Assembly: GCA_035633255.1 (NCBI GenBank)
Contig: DASQFD010000060.1
Location: forward strand, 1-22,366
Direction: 5' to 3'
Length of the DNA stretch: 22,366 bases
DNA from: DASQFD01 sp035633255
GTDB lineage: Bacteria; Actinomycetota; Actinomycetes; Actinomycetales; Dermatophilaceae
Shown here: piece after piece, positions 6,709-14,801 of the stretch
Numbering within the stretch: position 1 is the stretch's first letter
Layout: every line of letters starts with the position of its first letter
Program-made: the position numbers and the translations under genes
Notes under the pieces: model-generated
Seen by the model: the letters and a program-made list of their open reading frames with translations, nothing else
Databases searched by the model: none
Told to the model about the DNA's origin: nothing

Positions 6709-9003
6709 ATGATGCTCATCGATCTCTCGTCGCAGCCCTCGGCGCACGTCGTCGGGGCCAAGGCCGCGCGGCTCGGCTGGCTGATCGGCCGCGGGTGGTC
6801 GGTGCCGTCGGGCGTCGTCGTCCCGTTCGACGTGACCGACGTGCTGGTCGACGGCGCCGCCGACCCACCCGGGCTCCGGGAGAGCCTCGCGGCCCACCTC
6901 GACCCGGCGCGGCGGCACGTCGTGCGGTCGTCCGCCGATGCGGAGGACGCGGGCAGCCGGTCCTTCGCGGGTCAGTTCACGAGCGTGACGGACGTGGTCG
7001 GTGTCGAGGACGTCCTCGCGGCCGTCCGCGTGGTCGCCGCCTCCGCTCGATCGGAGCAGGTGCGGGCCTACGCCGGCGCCGTCGGTCTCGAGGCGATGTC
7101 GCTGCGCGTCGCCGTCATCGTCCAGGAGATGGTCGACGCCGTGGCGTCGGGCGTGGCCTTCAGCCGCGACCCGGTCACCGGCGCCGACCACGTGGTCGTC
7201 GAGGCCGTCACCGGACCAGCCGACCGGCTGCTCGCCGAGGGCGCCACCCCGCAGCGGTGGATCTCCACCGGCGACGGGACCGAGCAGAGGCCGGCCTCCC
7301 CCGTTCTCCCCTCGGCCGTGGTCCGCACGGTGGTGCAGACGACGCGCGGCATCGCGGGGGCGAGCGGCGAGCCGGTGGACGTCGAGTGGGTCTGGGACGG
7401 GACCGACGTGCACGTGGTGCAGTGGCGTCCGGTGACCGGCCTCGACCGAGCGCCGACGGTGTGGTCCTCCCGGATTGCGCGGGACATGCTTCCCGGTCTC
7501 ATCCCCCCGCTCGTGTGGTCGGTCAACGTGCCGGTCCTCAGCCGCGTGTGGGCGGCCCTGCTCACCGACGCGCTCGGCGACCTGGCCATGGACCCGGACG
7601 ACCTGGTGCGGGCGTTCGGGTACCGGGCGTACTTCAACGCCGGCGCCTTCGGGGCCGTGTTCACCTCGCTCGGTATGCCGGCGGACGCCTTGGAGCGGAT
7701 GCGCGACGGAACCGGCCGCTCCGCCGTGCGCCCGTCCGCAGCGGCCCTGGCACGGCGCGCCCCCAGGCTGGGCCGGTTCGCGGCCACCCTGGCGCGGTGG
7801 GAGGCGCACGCGAGGTCGGAGCTGGTGGCGGTCGACGGACTGCGGGCCGTCGAGGAGTCCGTGGCGGTGACGGCGCTCTCCGACGCCGAGCTGCTCGTCC
7901 GGGTGGACCGGCTGCGCGACCTGCTCGCCCGCGCCGGACGGCTCAACATCGTCACGCCGCTGCTGGCCGATGCCTGGGCGTCCTCGGTCCGTCGAGCCGC
8001 CAGGTCGGCGGGTCTGGACCCCGGGTCGGTGGACCCCGGCCAGGACTGGGAGCAGGTTCGTGCCTTCGACCCCGCTAACGCCCTGGCGCGCGTGGACGCG
8101 GAGGACAGCGAGGCGTTCGATGCCGCGCTCAGGAGGTTCGGGCACCTGTCCGACAGCCCCAACGACTGCTCGAAGCCGACGTGGGCCGAGGACCCCGACG
8201 TCATCCGTGCCCTGGCCGGAAGCGGCGACACGGACACGGTCAAGCGGGGGTCGCAGGCCCTCGCCCGCGAGGCGCTGCTCGACGCATCCCACCGCTGGTC
8301 CCGGCTGCTGCTGTCCCGCCGCTGGGACCGGGCGGCGCGGTACCGCCTGCTCCGCGAGGAGGTCGGCTACGGCTACGCCCGGGCGTACGCCCTCTTCCGC
8401 CCCGTCTTCCTCGAGGTGGGCGAGCGGCTGGTCCGCCGCGGCGTGCTGCCCGAACGGGACGCGGTCTTCCTCCTCGAGCTGGACGAGGTGGCGAGGGCGC
8501 TGAGGGGCGACCTCGACGGTGCGGCACCGCTGTCCGCGTCGCGGCGCGCCGAGATGGCGGAGGCGGCTGACCTGCACTGGCCGGAGACCATCGTCGGCGA
8601 CGACCCGCTGCCGGTTCGCGGCCGCGCCGGCGCGCGCGTGCTCACCGGCGTGCCGACGTCCCAGGGCCGGCACACGGGGCCGGCGCGGGTGGTCGTCTCG
8701 CTCTCGCATGCGGGCACCATCACGGCGAGGGACGTGCTCGTCCTCGCCGCGGCCGACGTGACGTGGACCCCGCTGCTGGTGCGCGCCGGCGCGGTCGTCA
8801 CCGAGACCGGCGGGATGCTCTCGCACGCGTCGATCGTCGCCCGCGAGCTGGGCCTGCCCTGCGTGGCGTCCGTGGAGGGGGCCACCGACATCCCGGAGGG
8901 GACGATGGTGTGCGTCGACGGTGCCGCCGGCGAGGTGATGGTCCTCGCCGACACTGCGGAGGGTCGCGAGACGGCGTCCACGGAGGGAGGAGTTCGGCGA
9001 TGA
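6709..9003 (+). CDS. PEP-synthase/rifampicin-phosphotransferase-like dikinase
   Basis: 764 aa, cytoplasmic. It has the three-part layout of the PEP-utilising phosphotransferases PpsA and Rph. The N-terminal ATP-binding domain has GAKAARLG with K18, VVRSSADAED with R73, SFAGQ, and a closing VDVEWVWDG...QWRPVT. A central domain spans about 250-655. The C-terminal swivelling phosphohistidine domain, about 665-764, has TGGMLSHASIVARELGLPCV with catalytic H706. The family uses ATP to phosphorylate the histidine and passes phosphate to a hydroxyl acceptor (pyruvate, rifampicin) in the central domain. RIARDMLPGLIPPLVWS at the central-domain start recalls Rph rather than PpsA, but the protein is about 100 residues shorter than Rph, so rifampicin need not be the substrate. 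Start ATG-ATG at 6709 has a good ribosome binding site. Its TGA overlaps the ATG of the PlsY-like gene. Confidence 0.85.
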   Translation: MMLIDLSSQPSAHVVGAKAARLGWLIGRGWSVPSGVVVPFDVTDVLVDGAADPPGLRESLAAHLDPARRHVVRSSADAEDAGSRSFAGQFTSVTDVVGVEDVLAAVRVVAASARSEQVRAYAGAVGLEAMSLRVAVIVQEMVDAVASGVAFSRDPVTGADHVVVEAVTGPADRLLAEGATPQRWISTGDGTEQRPASPVLPSAVVRTVVQTTRGIAGASGEPVDVEWVWDGTDVHVVQWRPVTGLDRAPTVWSSRIARDMLPGLIPPLVWSVNVPVLSRVWAALLTDALGDLAMDPDDLVRAFGYRAYFNAGAFGAVFTSLGMPADALERMRDGTGRSAVRPSAAALARRAPRLGRFAATLARWEAHARSELVAVDGLRAVEESVAVTALSDAELLVRVDRLRDLLARAGRLNIVTPLLADAWASSVRRAARSAGLDPGSVDPGQDWEQVRAFDPANALARVDAEDSEAFDAALRRFGHLSDSPNDCSKPTWAEDPDVIRALAGSGDTDTVKRGSQALAREALLDASHRWSRLLLSRRWDRAARYRLLREEVGYGYARAYALFRPVFLEVGERLVRRGVLPERDAVFLLELDEVARALRGDLDGAAPLSASRRAEMAEAADLHWPETIVGDDPLPVRGRAGARVLTGVPTSQGRHTGPARVVVSLSHAGTITARDVLVLAAADVTWTPLLVRAGAVVTETGGMLSHASIVARELGLPCVASVEGATDIPEGTMVCVDGAAGEVMVLADTAEGRETASTEGGVRR

Positions 9004-9725
9004 GGCAGATGTCGGACCGCGGGGCGGCGGTCGCGGGGGCCGTGGCGGGTTACCTCAGCGGGTCCGTGTCCTTCTCCCGCATCGTCGGCCAGCGGGTGGC
9101 TCCCGGGGCTGACCTGTCCACCTCCCGCATCGCGGTGGACGACGAGGGCACCACCATCGAGCTGCGGGGCATCACCCCCACGAGCGTGCACGCGCACGGC
9201 GGCGCCCGGGCGATGCTCGTGGCGGTCGGGATGGAGGCGGCCAAGGCCGCCATCCCCACGGCCGCGGCGCGGGCGCTGCTTCCCGGGACGCCCGCCGCTC
9301 CGGCGGCCGCCTTCGGGGCCCTGGTCGGGCACATCGCACCGGTGTGGAGCCGGTTCCGCGGTGGCTACGGGGTCTCGGCGATGCTCGGGGGAACGCTCGC
9401 CCTGGATCCCGTGGGGCTCGTCGTGACCGCCGGCGGCCTGAGCGGGGTCATGCGCGTGACCGATGAGCAGCGCCTCATGCTGCTCTGGCCGATCACCGTG
9501 CCGGTGTGGGGTGCCGTCCGCGGGCGCCGTGACCTGGTGGCCTACGGCGTCGCCGCCAACCTCGTCTACTGGGCCCGCCTCCTCCCGGAGCTGAACCGGG
9601 GCCTGCGTCCCCTGCTGGAGAAGCGGCGCGTGGGGACGTCAGCCGGGCTCGACATCACGGGAGCGGAGCGCGAGCGCGCCGCCGACGGCGAAGACGGCCC
9701 CGAGACCGACCAGGACGGCCGCTGA
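9000..9725 (+). CDS. Divergent PlsY-like (glycerol-3-phosphate acyltransferase family) membrane protein
   Basis: 241 aa, several hydrophobic segments. PlsY landmarks are partly kept: YLSGSVSFSRIVGQR (about residues 18-32, motif 1 GS-x-P/S-F), MEAAKAAIP (about 78-86, like the DxxKGxxP segment) and GHIAPVWSRFRGGYGVSAM (about 103-121, like motif 3 with the GGKG lysine replaced by Tyr). The hallmark GSGNxGATN motif is replaced by GITPTSVHAHGGAR. PlsY transfers acyl groups from acyl phosphate to glycerol 3-phosphate; with these changes that reaction is doubtful, and a related acyl- or phosphate-handling role is possible. ATG at 9000 overlaps the upstream TGA (ATGA) and has GGAGG about eight bases before it. 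The last 29 codons lie opposite the end of the ABC permease gene. Confidence 0.75.
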   Translation: MRQMSDRGAAVAGAVAGYLSGSVSFSRIVGQRVAPGADLSTSRIAVDDEGTTIELRGITPTSVHAHGGARAMLVAVGMEAAKAAIPTAAARALLPGTPAAPAAAFGALVGHIAPVWSRFRGGYGVSAMLGGTLALDPVGLVVTAGGLSGVMRVTDEQRLMLLWPITVPVWGAVRGRRDLVAYGVAANLVYWARLLPELNRGLRPLLEKRRVGTSAGLDITGAERERAADGEDGPETDQDGR

Positions 9726-11240
9726 CGCCCAGTCGGGCTCCACCGCTGGTGCCGGGGCCACGTGGTGCAGCACCGACAGGCCCAGCAGCCAGCCGGGCAG
9801 GCGGGCGGTCGAACCGACCACCTCGAGGAGGAAGGAGCCGGCCACCACCGCGTAGGTGAGGGGCACCGCGGCTCGTGGGACCACCCCGTGCAGCAGGGTG
9901 CCGAGGCCGAGGATGCACAGCGCCGCGGGCAGGGTGTTCAGCGCCGCAACGGCGAGGTCGCCCAGCGGCACGCCCAGCCCGCTGAGCACTCCGGTCGATG
10001 CCGTCCCCACTGCGGTGGCGGCCGCGCCGACCGCCAGGAGAGCGACCGCGATGGCGAGCCGGCCGACCAGCCAGCGGACCACGGAGACCGGGCGGACCAG
10101 CAGGGTGTCCAGCCGGCCGGCCGCCTCCTCGTCCCGCGCGGCGGCGACCTGTCCCGCCGCCGCCAGCGTGAGGGCCAGGCTGAGGAGGACGTACGACACC
10201 CCCACGTAGGCACGGGTCCCCGACTCCTCGATGCCGAGCCCGCCCAGCACGTCGCCGCTGCTCGACCCCGACATCGCGTCCGCCGCGGTCCGCGCGACCA
10301 GGCCGATCAGGGCGCCGACGACCCCCAGCCCGATCGCCCAGCCGGCCGCCGGGCCGAGCGCCAGCCGGGCCGCCAGCCCGAGGGGGCTGCCGAGCCACGC
10401 CGTGCGCGGCGGACGTCCGCCGGAGCCGGCCAGCAGCCCCGCCCCGGTGTCCCGGCGACCCACGAGCGCCACCGCCACCACGGCACCGGCCAGGCCCAGC
10501 AGGTACAACAGGACGACCGGAGCCACCGCGGGCTCGGTCAACGGGTGCGCCAGCTCCAGCCAGCCCAGCGGCGTGGCCCAGCGCAGCCAGCGAAGTCCCG
10601 TTCCGGAGTCGGCGACGACGCGCACGAGGTACGCCAACCCCAGCACCGCTGCCGCAAGACCCGCCGCCCCACGCCGGGTGCCGGCCACCTGCGAGGTGAC
10701 CGCCGAGACGCCCACCATGGACGCCGCCGCGCCCACCACGGTCAGCGCGAGCAGCACGGCCCGGGCGACCCCGAGGTCACCCCCGGCCCCGAGCGCCAGC
10801 CCGAGGGTGGTCAGCGCGAGCAGCCCGAGCAGGGCCGCACCGACCCCGGCCAGGGACGCCACGACCACTGATGTCGGTCGCAGCGGCCCGGCGAGCAGCA
10901 CCTCGGTGCGACCGGCATCCTCCTCACCTCGCAGCACCCGGGTGGTGGCCAACAGCCCCCACACCGCCCCCACGAGGGCGAGGACGAGCACGACCCGCCA
11001 CTCCGTGAACCCGGCGATGGTCTCCAGCGCCCGGGTCTCGCCGAACAGCGCGGTCAGCCCCGGGTTGGCGCCGATGCTCCGCGCCAGGGCCAGCCGGTCG
11101 ACCGGGTTCGGGTAGGCCGCGACGTACCCCAGCACCGCCGTCACCGTCACCACCACGTTCGCCACGGCAATGGCGAGCGCCGCCCGCCACGTCCCGCGCA
11201 ACGCCAGTCCCGCCACCGCGCGTCCGGCCGGGTCCGTCAC
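9639..11240 (-). CDS. ABC-2 type exporter permease (TnrB3-like)
   Basis: 533 aa integral membrane protein with about twelve hydrophobic segments in two halves. Each half has a long extracytoplasmic-looking loop after the first helix (AYPNPVDRLALARSIGANPG in the first half, RTAADAMSGSSSGDVLGGLG in the second) and an R-x-DTLLxRPVS/EVLLAGPLRP-type amphipathic motif. This duplicated layout is typical of permeases annotated as exporters of polyketide antibiotics (tetronasin TnrB3 type). GTG at 11240 overlaps the ATPase stop in GTGA, so the two are co-translated. Substrate is unknown; drug or lipid export is inference from the family. Its last helix and tail (GALALRSRDVEPG) overlap the PlsY-like gene on the other strand by 87 bp. 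Confidence 0.88.
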   Translation of the reverse strand: MTDPAGRAVAGLALRGTWRAALAIAVANVVVTVTAVLGYVAAYPNPVDRLALARSIGANPGLTALFGETRALETIAGFTEWRVVLVLALVGAVWGLLATTRVLRGEEDAGRTEVLLAGPLRPTSVVVASLAGVGAALLGLLALTTLGLALGAGGDLGVARAVLLALTVVGAAASMVGVSAVTSQVAGTRRGAAGLAAAVLGLAYLVRVVADSGTGLRWLRWATPLGWLELAHPLTEPAVAPVVLLYLLGLAGAVVAVALVGRRDTGAGLLAGSGGRPPRTAWLGSPLGLAARLALGPAAGWAIGLGVVGALIGLVARTAADAMSGSSSGDVLGGLGIEESGTRAYVGVSYVLLSLALTLAAAGQVAAARDEEAAGRLDTLLVRPVSVVRWLVGRLAIAVALLAVGAAATAVGTASTGVLSGLGVPLGDLAVAALNTLPAALCILGLGTLLHGVVPRAAVPLTYAVVAGSFLLEVVGSTARLPGWLLGLSVLHHVAPAPAVEPDWASAAVLVGLGAVFAVGGALALRSRDVEPG

Positions 11241-12154
11241 GCCGTGCCGTCCCTCACCGGCGCGCGGCCGTGCCCGACGGCTTCGCCGTAGTGGGTGAGG
11301 AACAACGCCTCCAGCGACGGCTCCCGGCTGGTCACCCGGACCGCACCCGCCCGGGCCAGCACCGCGAGCAGCGGCCCGACCGGCCCGTCCACGCGGCACC
11401 GCAGCGTCCCCGCCTCGACCGCGACATCGGCGACACCGGGTATGCCGCGCACGTCCGGCACCGGCCCGTCGAACGTCGCCTCCACCGCCAGCGCCGAGCG
11501 CAGCCGCATCGAGTCCAGCGACCCGCACTCGACCAGCCGGCCGGCGCGCAGGATGCCGACCCGCCCGCACAGGGCCTCCACCTCGGCGAGCACGTGCGAG
11601 GAGAGGAAGACGGTCTGGCCACCGGCCTGCGCCTCCCGGACGCACTCACGGAAGACCTGCTCCATGAGGGGGTCCAGCCCACCGGTCGGCTCGTCGAGGA
11701 CGAGCAGCTCCGCGCGGGTCATCAGCGCGGCGATGAGCGAGAGCTTCTGGCGGTTCCCCTTCGAGTACGCGCGGACGCGCATCGACGGATCGAGCTCGAA
11801 GCGCTCCACCAGCTCGTCGCGGTATGCCGGGTCGGCCCGGCCGTGGACGCGGCCCAGCAGGTGCAGGGTCTCGGCGCCGGTGAGCGCCGGCCACAGCGCG
11901 GCGTCCCCCGGGACGTAGGCCACCCGTCGGTGGATCGACACCGCGTCGCGTCGGGCGTCCCCGCCCAGCACCTCCGCCCGTCCGGACGTCGGCCGGATGA
12001 GGCCCAGCAGCAGCCGGATGGTCGTCGTCTTGCCCGACCCGTTCGGCCCGAGGTAGCCGAAGACCTCACCGCGGTCGACCTCGAGGTCGAGGTCCACGAG
12101 CGCCGGGGAGCTGCCGTAGCGCTTCGTGAGGCGCTCGGTCCGGATGACGCCCAC
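11237..12154 (-). CDS. ABC exporter ATPase (TnrB2/BcrA-like)
   Basis: 305 aa nucleotide-binding subunit energising the permease encoded directly downstream. Walker A GPNGSGKTT (36-44), Walker B LLVLDEPT (150-157) and H187 in the H-loop are intact. The signature is YSKGNRQK instead of LSGGQ, and the Q-loop reads YVPGD instead of containing Gln; both variants are usual in this drug-exporter subfamily, so activity is expected. After about residue 215 follows the family's C-terminal regulatory extension. The start is GTG at 12154, with AGAGGT six bases upstream. It is the first gene of a two-gene operon and is separated from hemQ by 95 bp with a hairpin. Two GGTATGCC words occur here (11439 and 11821). 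Confidence 0.92.
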   Translation of the reverse strand: MGVIRTERLTKRYGSSPALVDLDLEVDRGEVFGYLGPNGSGKTTTIRLLLGLIRPTSGRAEVLGGDARRDAVSIHRRVAYVPGDAALWPALTGAETLHLLGRVHGRADPAYRDELVERFELDPSMRVRAYSKGNRQKLSLIAALMTRAELLVLDEPTGGLDPLMEQVFRECVREAQAGGQTVFLSSHVLAEVEALCGRVGILRAGRLVECGSLDSMRLRSALAVEATFDGPVPDVRGIPGVADVAVEAGTLRCRVDGPVGPLLAVLARAGAVRVTSREPSLEALFLTHYGEAVGHGRAPVRDGTA

Positions 12155-12208
12155 GGCTTACCTCTACCACGCGGGGACCGTGGCGACGCGGCGGGTGAGC
12201 TGCCGGGG

Positions 12209-12228
12209 GGCGTGTGTTCCCCCACGCC
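12209..12228 (-). terminator. Hairpin after hemQ
   Basis: GGCGTG (12209-12214) pairs with CACGCC (12223-12228) around an 8-base loop, 22 bp past the hemQ stop and before the exporter ATPase. There is no T-tract, common in high-GC actinobacteria, so it may be a terminator or a processing site. It suggests the exporter is not simply the tail of the haem operon. Confidence 0.4.
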
Positions 12229-12249
12229 ACCGGCCGGGGCTGACGGGCC

Positions 12250-13074
12250 TCAGCGCTGCCGGGCCACCAGGTCGCCGACCGCCACGCGCGGGCCGGTGTA
12301 GAACGGCACCTCCTCGCGGACGTGCAGCCGGGCCTTGCTGGCCCGCAGGTCGCGCATGAGGTCGACGATCCGGTGCAGCTCGTCCGCCTCGAAGGCCAGC
12401 ACCCACTCGTAGTCCCCCAGCGCGAACGCCGCGATGGTGTTGGCCCGCACGTCGGGGTAGCCGCGCGCCATCTGCCCGTGCTCGACGAGCATGTCGCGCC
12501 GCTCCTGGTCGTCCATGACGTACCAGTCGTAGGACCGGACGAACGGGTAGACGCACACGTAGGCGCGCGCCTCCTCGTCGGCCATGAAGGCCGGGATGTG
12601 GCTCTTGTTGAACTCCGCGGGACGGTGCAGCGCCACGACCGACCACACCGGGTCGAGGTGGGCGCCGAACTCGGTGCGCAGCAGCCGGTGGTAGGCGTCC
12701 TGCACCTGCTCGACCGTCTCGGCGTGCCACCACACCATGAGGTCGGCGTCGGCGCGAAGCCCCGCGACGTCGTAGACCCCGCGGGTCGCGACGCCGCCCT
12801 CGTCGAGGTCGGCGAAGAGGGACTCGACCTCCCCGGCCAGCTTCTCCCGGTCCGCGTCGCCGAGCGGCTCGGCGACGGCGAAGACCGACCACATGGCATA
12901 CCGGATCGTGTCGTTGATCTCCCGGATCCGCGCCGCCCCGGGCTTGGACGGGGCGGACCGGGCGGTCTCCGCCGGGGCGGATGCGGCGGCTGAGGCGGAG
13001 GCGGCCGGGGCGGAGGCGGCCGGGGCGGAGGCGGCGGCCGAGGAGGCGGTGGTCGGGGTGGCGTCGCTGGTCAT
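12250..13074 (-). CDS. hemQ: Coproheme decarboxylase (HemQ/ChdC)
   Basis: 274 aa; last step of the coproporphyrin-dependent haem pathway, the peroxide-dependent double decarboxylation of Fe-coproporphyrin III to haem b. The chlorite-dismutase-like domain spans about 48-274. Landmarks are HRPAEFNKSHIPAF (150-163), the catalytic-Tyr block YPFVRSYDWY (Y176 likely), VEHG with the probable proximal haem ligand H199, and DYEWVLAFE (221-229). Residues 4-44 are an Ala/Ser/Pro extension not needed for the fold and partly made by a 15-bp DNA repeat. ATG at 13074 is preferred since it overlaps the cgoX TGA (ATGA) and lies about ten bases after GGGAG; an in-frame ATG at 13083 would have too short a spacing. 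Confidence 0.95.
   Translation of the reverse strand: MTSDATPTTASSAAASAPAASAPAASASAAASAPAETARSAPSKPGAARIREINDTIRYAMWSVFAVAEPLGDADREKLAGEVESLFADLDEGGVATRGVYDVAGLRADADLMVWWHAETVEQVQDAYHRLLRTEFGAHLDPVWSVVALHRPAEFNKSHIPAFMADEEARAYVCVYPFVRSYDWYVMDDQERRDMLVEHGQMARGYPDVRANTIAAFALGDYEWVLAFEADELHRIVDLMRDLRASKARLHVREEVPFYTGPRVAVGDLVARQR
13001..13045 (-). repeat. 15-bp tandem repeat in the hemQ N-terminal extension
   Basis: Two identical units (plus-strand GCGGCCGGGGCGGAG, 13001-13015 and 13016-13030) and a degenerate third (13031-13045). They code SAPAA-type residues. Confidence 0.8.
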
Positions 13075-14681
13075 GGGCCCCATTCTCCCGTCCCCGCCAG
13101 GGTGCTGCGCACGTGCGCCGCCACCGCCTGCGCGGCCGTGGTCGCCGAGGCGACGACCGCCGGGATGCCCACCCCGTCGTATGCCGCCCCGGCGAGCGCC
13201 AGCCCGGGCAGCCGGTCCACGTCGGCCCGGACCGCGGCGACACGCCCGACGTGCCCGACGACGTACTGCGGCAGGCCGCCGCCCCAGCGCTGGACATGGG
13301 CGTCGACGACGCGGGTGAGCGGGCGGCCGAGGGCCTCGCCGACCTCCCGCACCGCCACGTCGACGAGCTCGGCGTCCTCGCGCTGGAGGTCGGACTCCTC
13401 ACCGGCCCGGCCGATCGACGCCCTCAGGAAGGTGACGTCGTCGGAGAGGGCCCGGGTCCAGGCCCACTTCGAGGCGCTGAAGGTGCTCGCCTTGATGGTG
13501 TGCCCCTCGACCGGCGGCACGAGGAACCCGGAGCCGGGCAGCTCGCCGAGCCCTGGACGCTCCACCGCGAGCGTGATGACCGCGCTGGACGCGGTCTGCA
13601 TCGCGCCGAGCACCGATGCCGCGGTCGCCGCGTGGGGGGACAGCAGCCGGGCCGTGGGACCCGGTCCCAGGGTCACCACGACGGCCTCGGCCTCGATGCG
13701 CTCCGGGTTCGTGGTCGGCCCGGCCACGACCGCCCAGCCCGTCGCGGTGCGCTCCAGCTCCCGCACGATCGTGCCGGTGCGGACCTCGACCTGGTGCGGC
13801 TCGAGGGCCCGGAGCACGAGCTCCGGCAGCCGCCCCACGCCGCCGACGATGCCGGCGAAGGGTGGACGCCGGCTCGCGGGCGCGCCCGGACCGCCCGCGG
13901 TGCCTGCGGTGCCTGCGGTGCCTGCGGTGCCTGCGGTGGCCGCGGTGCCTGCGGTGGTCGTCGGGGCGCTTGCCGGGGGGCGCGGGCCCATGGCTCGGGC
14001 GGCGAGCTCGCTCAGGCTCGCCCCGGTCGTGGCGGCCTGCCACACCGCGGGCATCGTCGCCTGGAGGGAGAGGCGCCGGGCGTGGCCGGCATACACCCCT
14101 CCGAGGAGCGGCTCGACGAGCCGGTCGACGACCGCGGGGCCGAGGCGGGCGGCGACGTAGTCACCGACCGAGACGTCCTCGACGAGCGGGCCGCCCGGCC
14201 AGTCCTCCTCGCGCCGCAGCCGCTCGACCTCGTCGTCGGTGAGGATCCGCCGGGTGCTCTCGGGGTCGGCCGGGATGCCCATGAGCGTGGCCCGGGGCAG
14301 CGGGTGCAGGGCTCCGCGCGACCACACCGATGCGGCAGTGGTCACCGGCGTGACGAGCTCGGCCCCGGCGCCGACCGCCTCGACCAGGTCGACCGCCTCG
14401 GGCCGCAGCGCCAGCATCGCCTCCGCGCCGACGTCGACGCGGTGGCCCGCGACCTCCTCGGTGCGCAGCTTGCCGCCGAGGCGGTCGCCGGCCTCGAGGA
14501 TGGTGACCCGAACCCCGGGCACCTCGCGGGCGAGGACCAGCGCGGTGGTCAGGCCGCCGATGCCCCCTCCCACGACGACCACCCGTGGGCCTGTCGCGGC
14601 TCCCGCGAAGTGCTGCCCCGAGGCGCTGGAGCGCTCCGCCGAGAGCGGGGGCGAGGTGCTGGACGGAGTCTGGCCGGGCAT
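13071..14681 (-). CDS. cgoX: Coproporphyrinogen III oxidase (CgoX/HemY type)
   Basis: 536 aa FAD enzyme that oxidises coproporphyrinogen III to coproporphyrin III. An N-terminal Rossmann motif VVVVGGGIGGLTTALVLA (about 34-51), the following acidic strand end TILEAGDRLGGKLRT, and the C-terminal FAD-contact region LPGLALAGAAYDGVGIPA are present. Presence of HemQ next door argues for the Gram-positive coproporphyrin branch rather than a protoporphyrinogen oxidase role. The first 30 residues are a loose Ser/Pro/Ala extension. A T-A-G repeat (about residues 245-260) from six 9-bp DNA units lengthens a loop in the middle domain. ATG at 14681 sits after a GAGGG/GGAGG-rich stretch. It is the first gene of cgoX-hemQ and divergent from the DUF4349 gene. 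Confidence 0.95.
   Translation of the reverse strand: MPGQTPSSTSPPLSAERSSASGQHFAGAATGPRVVVVGGGIGGLTTALVLAREVPGVRVTILEAGDRLGGKLRTEEVAGHRVDVGAEAMLALRPEAVDLVEAVGAGAELVTPVTTAASVWSRGALHPLPRATLMGIPADPESTRRILTDDEVERLRREEDWPGGPLVEDVSVGDYVAARLGPAVVDRLVEPLLGGVYAGHARRLSLQATMPAVWQAATTGASLSELAARAMGPRPPASAPTTTAGTAATAGTAGTAGTAGTAGGPGAPASRRPPFAGIVGGVGRLPELVLRALEPHQVEVRTGTIVRELERTATGWAVVAGPTTNPERIEAEAVVVTLGPGPTARLLSPHAATAASVLGAMQTASSAVITLAVERPGLGELPGSGFLVPPVEGHTIKASTFSASKWAWTRALSDDVTFLRASIGRAGEESDLQREDAELVDVAVREVGEALGRPLTRVVDAHVQRWGGGLPQYVVGHVGRVAAVRADVDRLPGLALAGAAYDGVGIPAVVASATTAAQAVAAHVRSTLAGTGEWGP
13897..13950 (-). repeat. Six 9-bp tandem units in cgoX
   Basis: Unit GCGGTGCCT on the plus strand: four perfect copies from 13897, one variant (13933-13941) and one more perfect copy (13942-13950). 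It codes alternating Thr-Ala-Gly and keeps frame when copy number changes. Confidence 0.92.
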
Positions 14682-14801
14682 GCCTCCACCCTCTCACCGC
14701 CCCGTGACCCGATCGAGACCGAGGCCACGGAACCGCGCAGGGGCAGTGGCGGTCCAAGGACCACACGCGGCGACCGGCCGCGCACGAGAACGGAGCAGGC
14801 C

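Noticed and set aside
6709..9003. Calling the PEP-utilising enzyme a rifampicin-resistance gene
   Set aside because: It is about 100 residues shorter than Rph and its central domain cannot be matched to the rifampicin pocket by reading alone; neighbours give no resistance context.
13897..13950. Tandem repeats as a possible CRISPR array
   Set aside because: Units are 9 bp with no spacers, in frame inside cgoX; the other repeat tracts likewise lack spacers and no cas gene is present.
12981..14801. Long plus-strand open frame opposite cgoX and hemQ
   Set aside because: Antisense shadow of two well-recognised haem genes; only its last part, from 14802, is a true gene.
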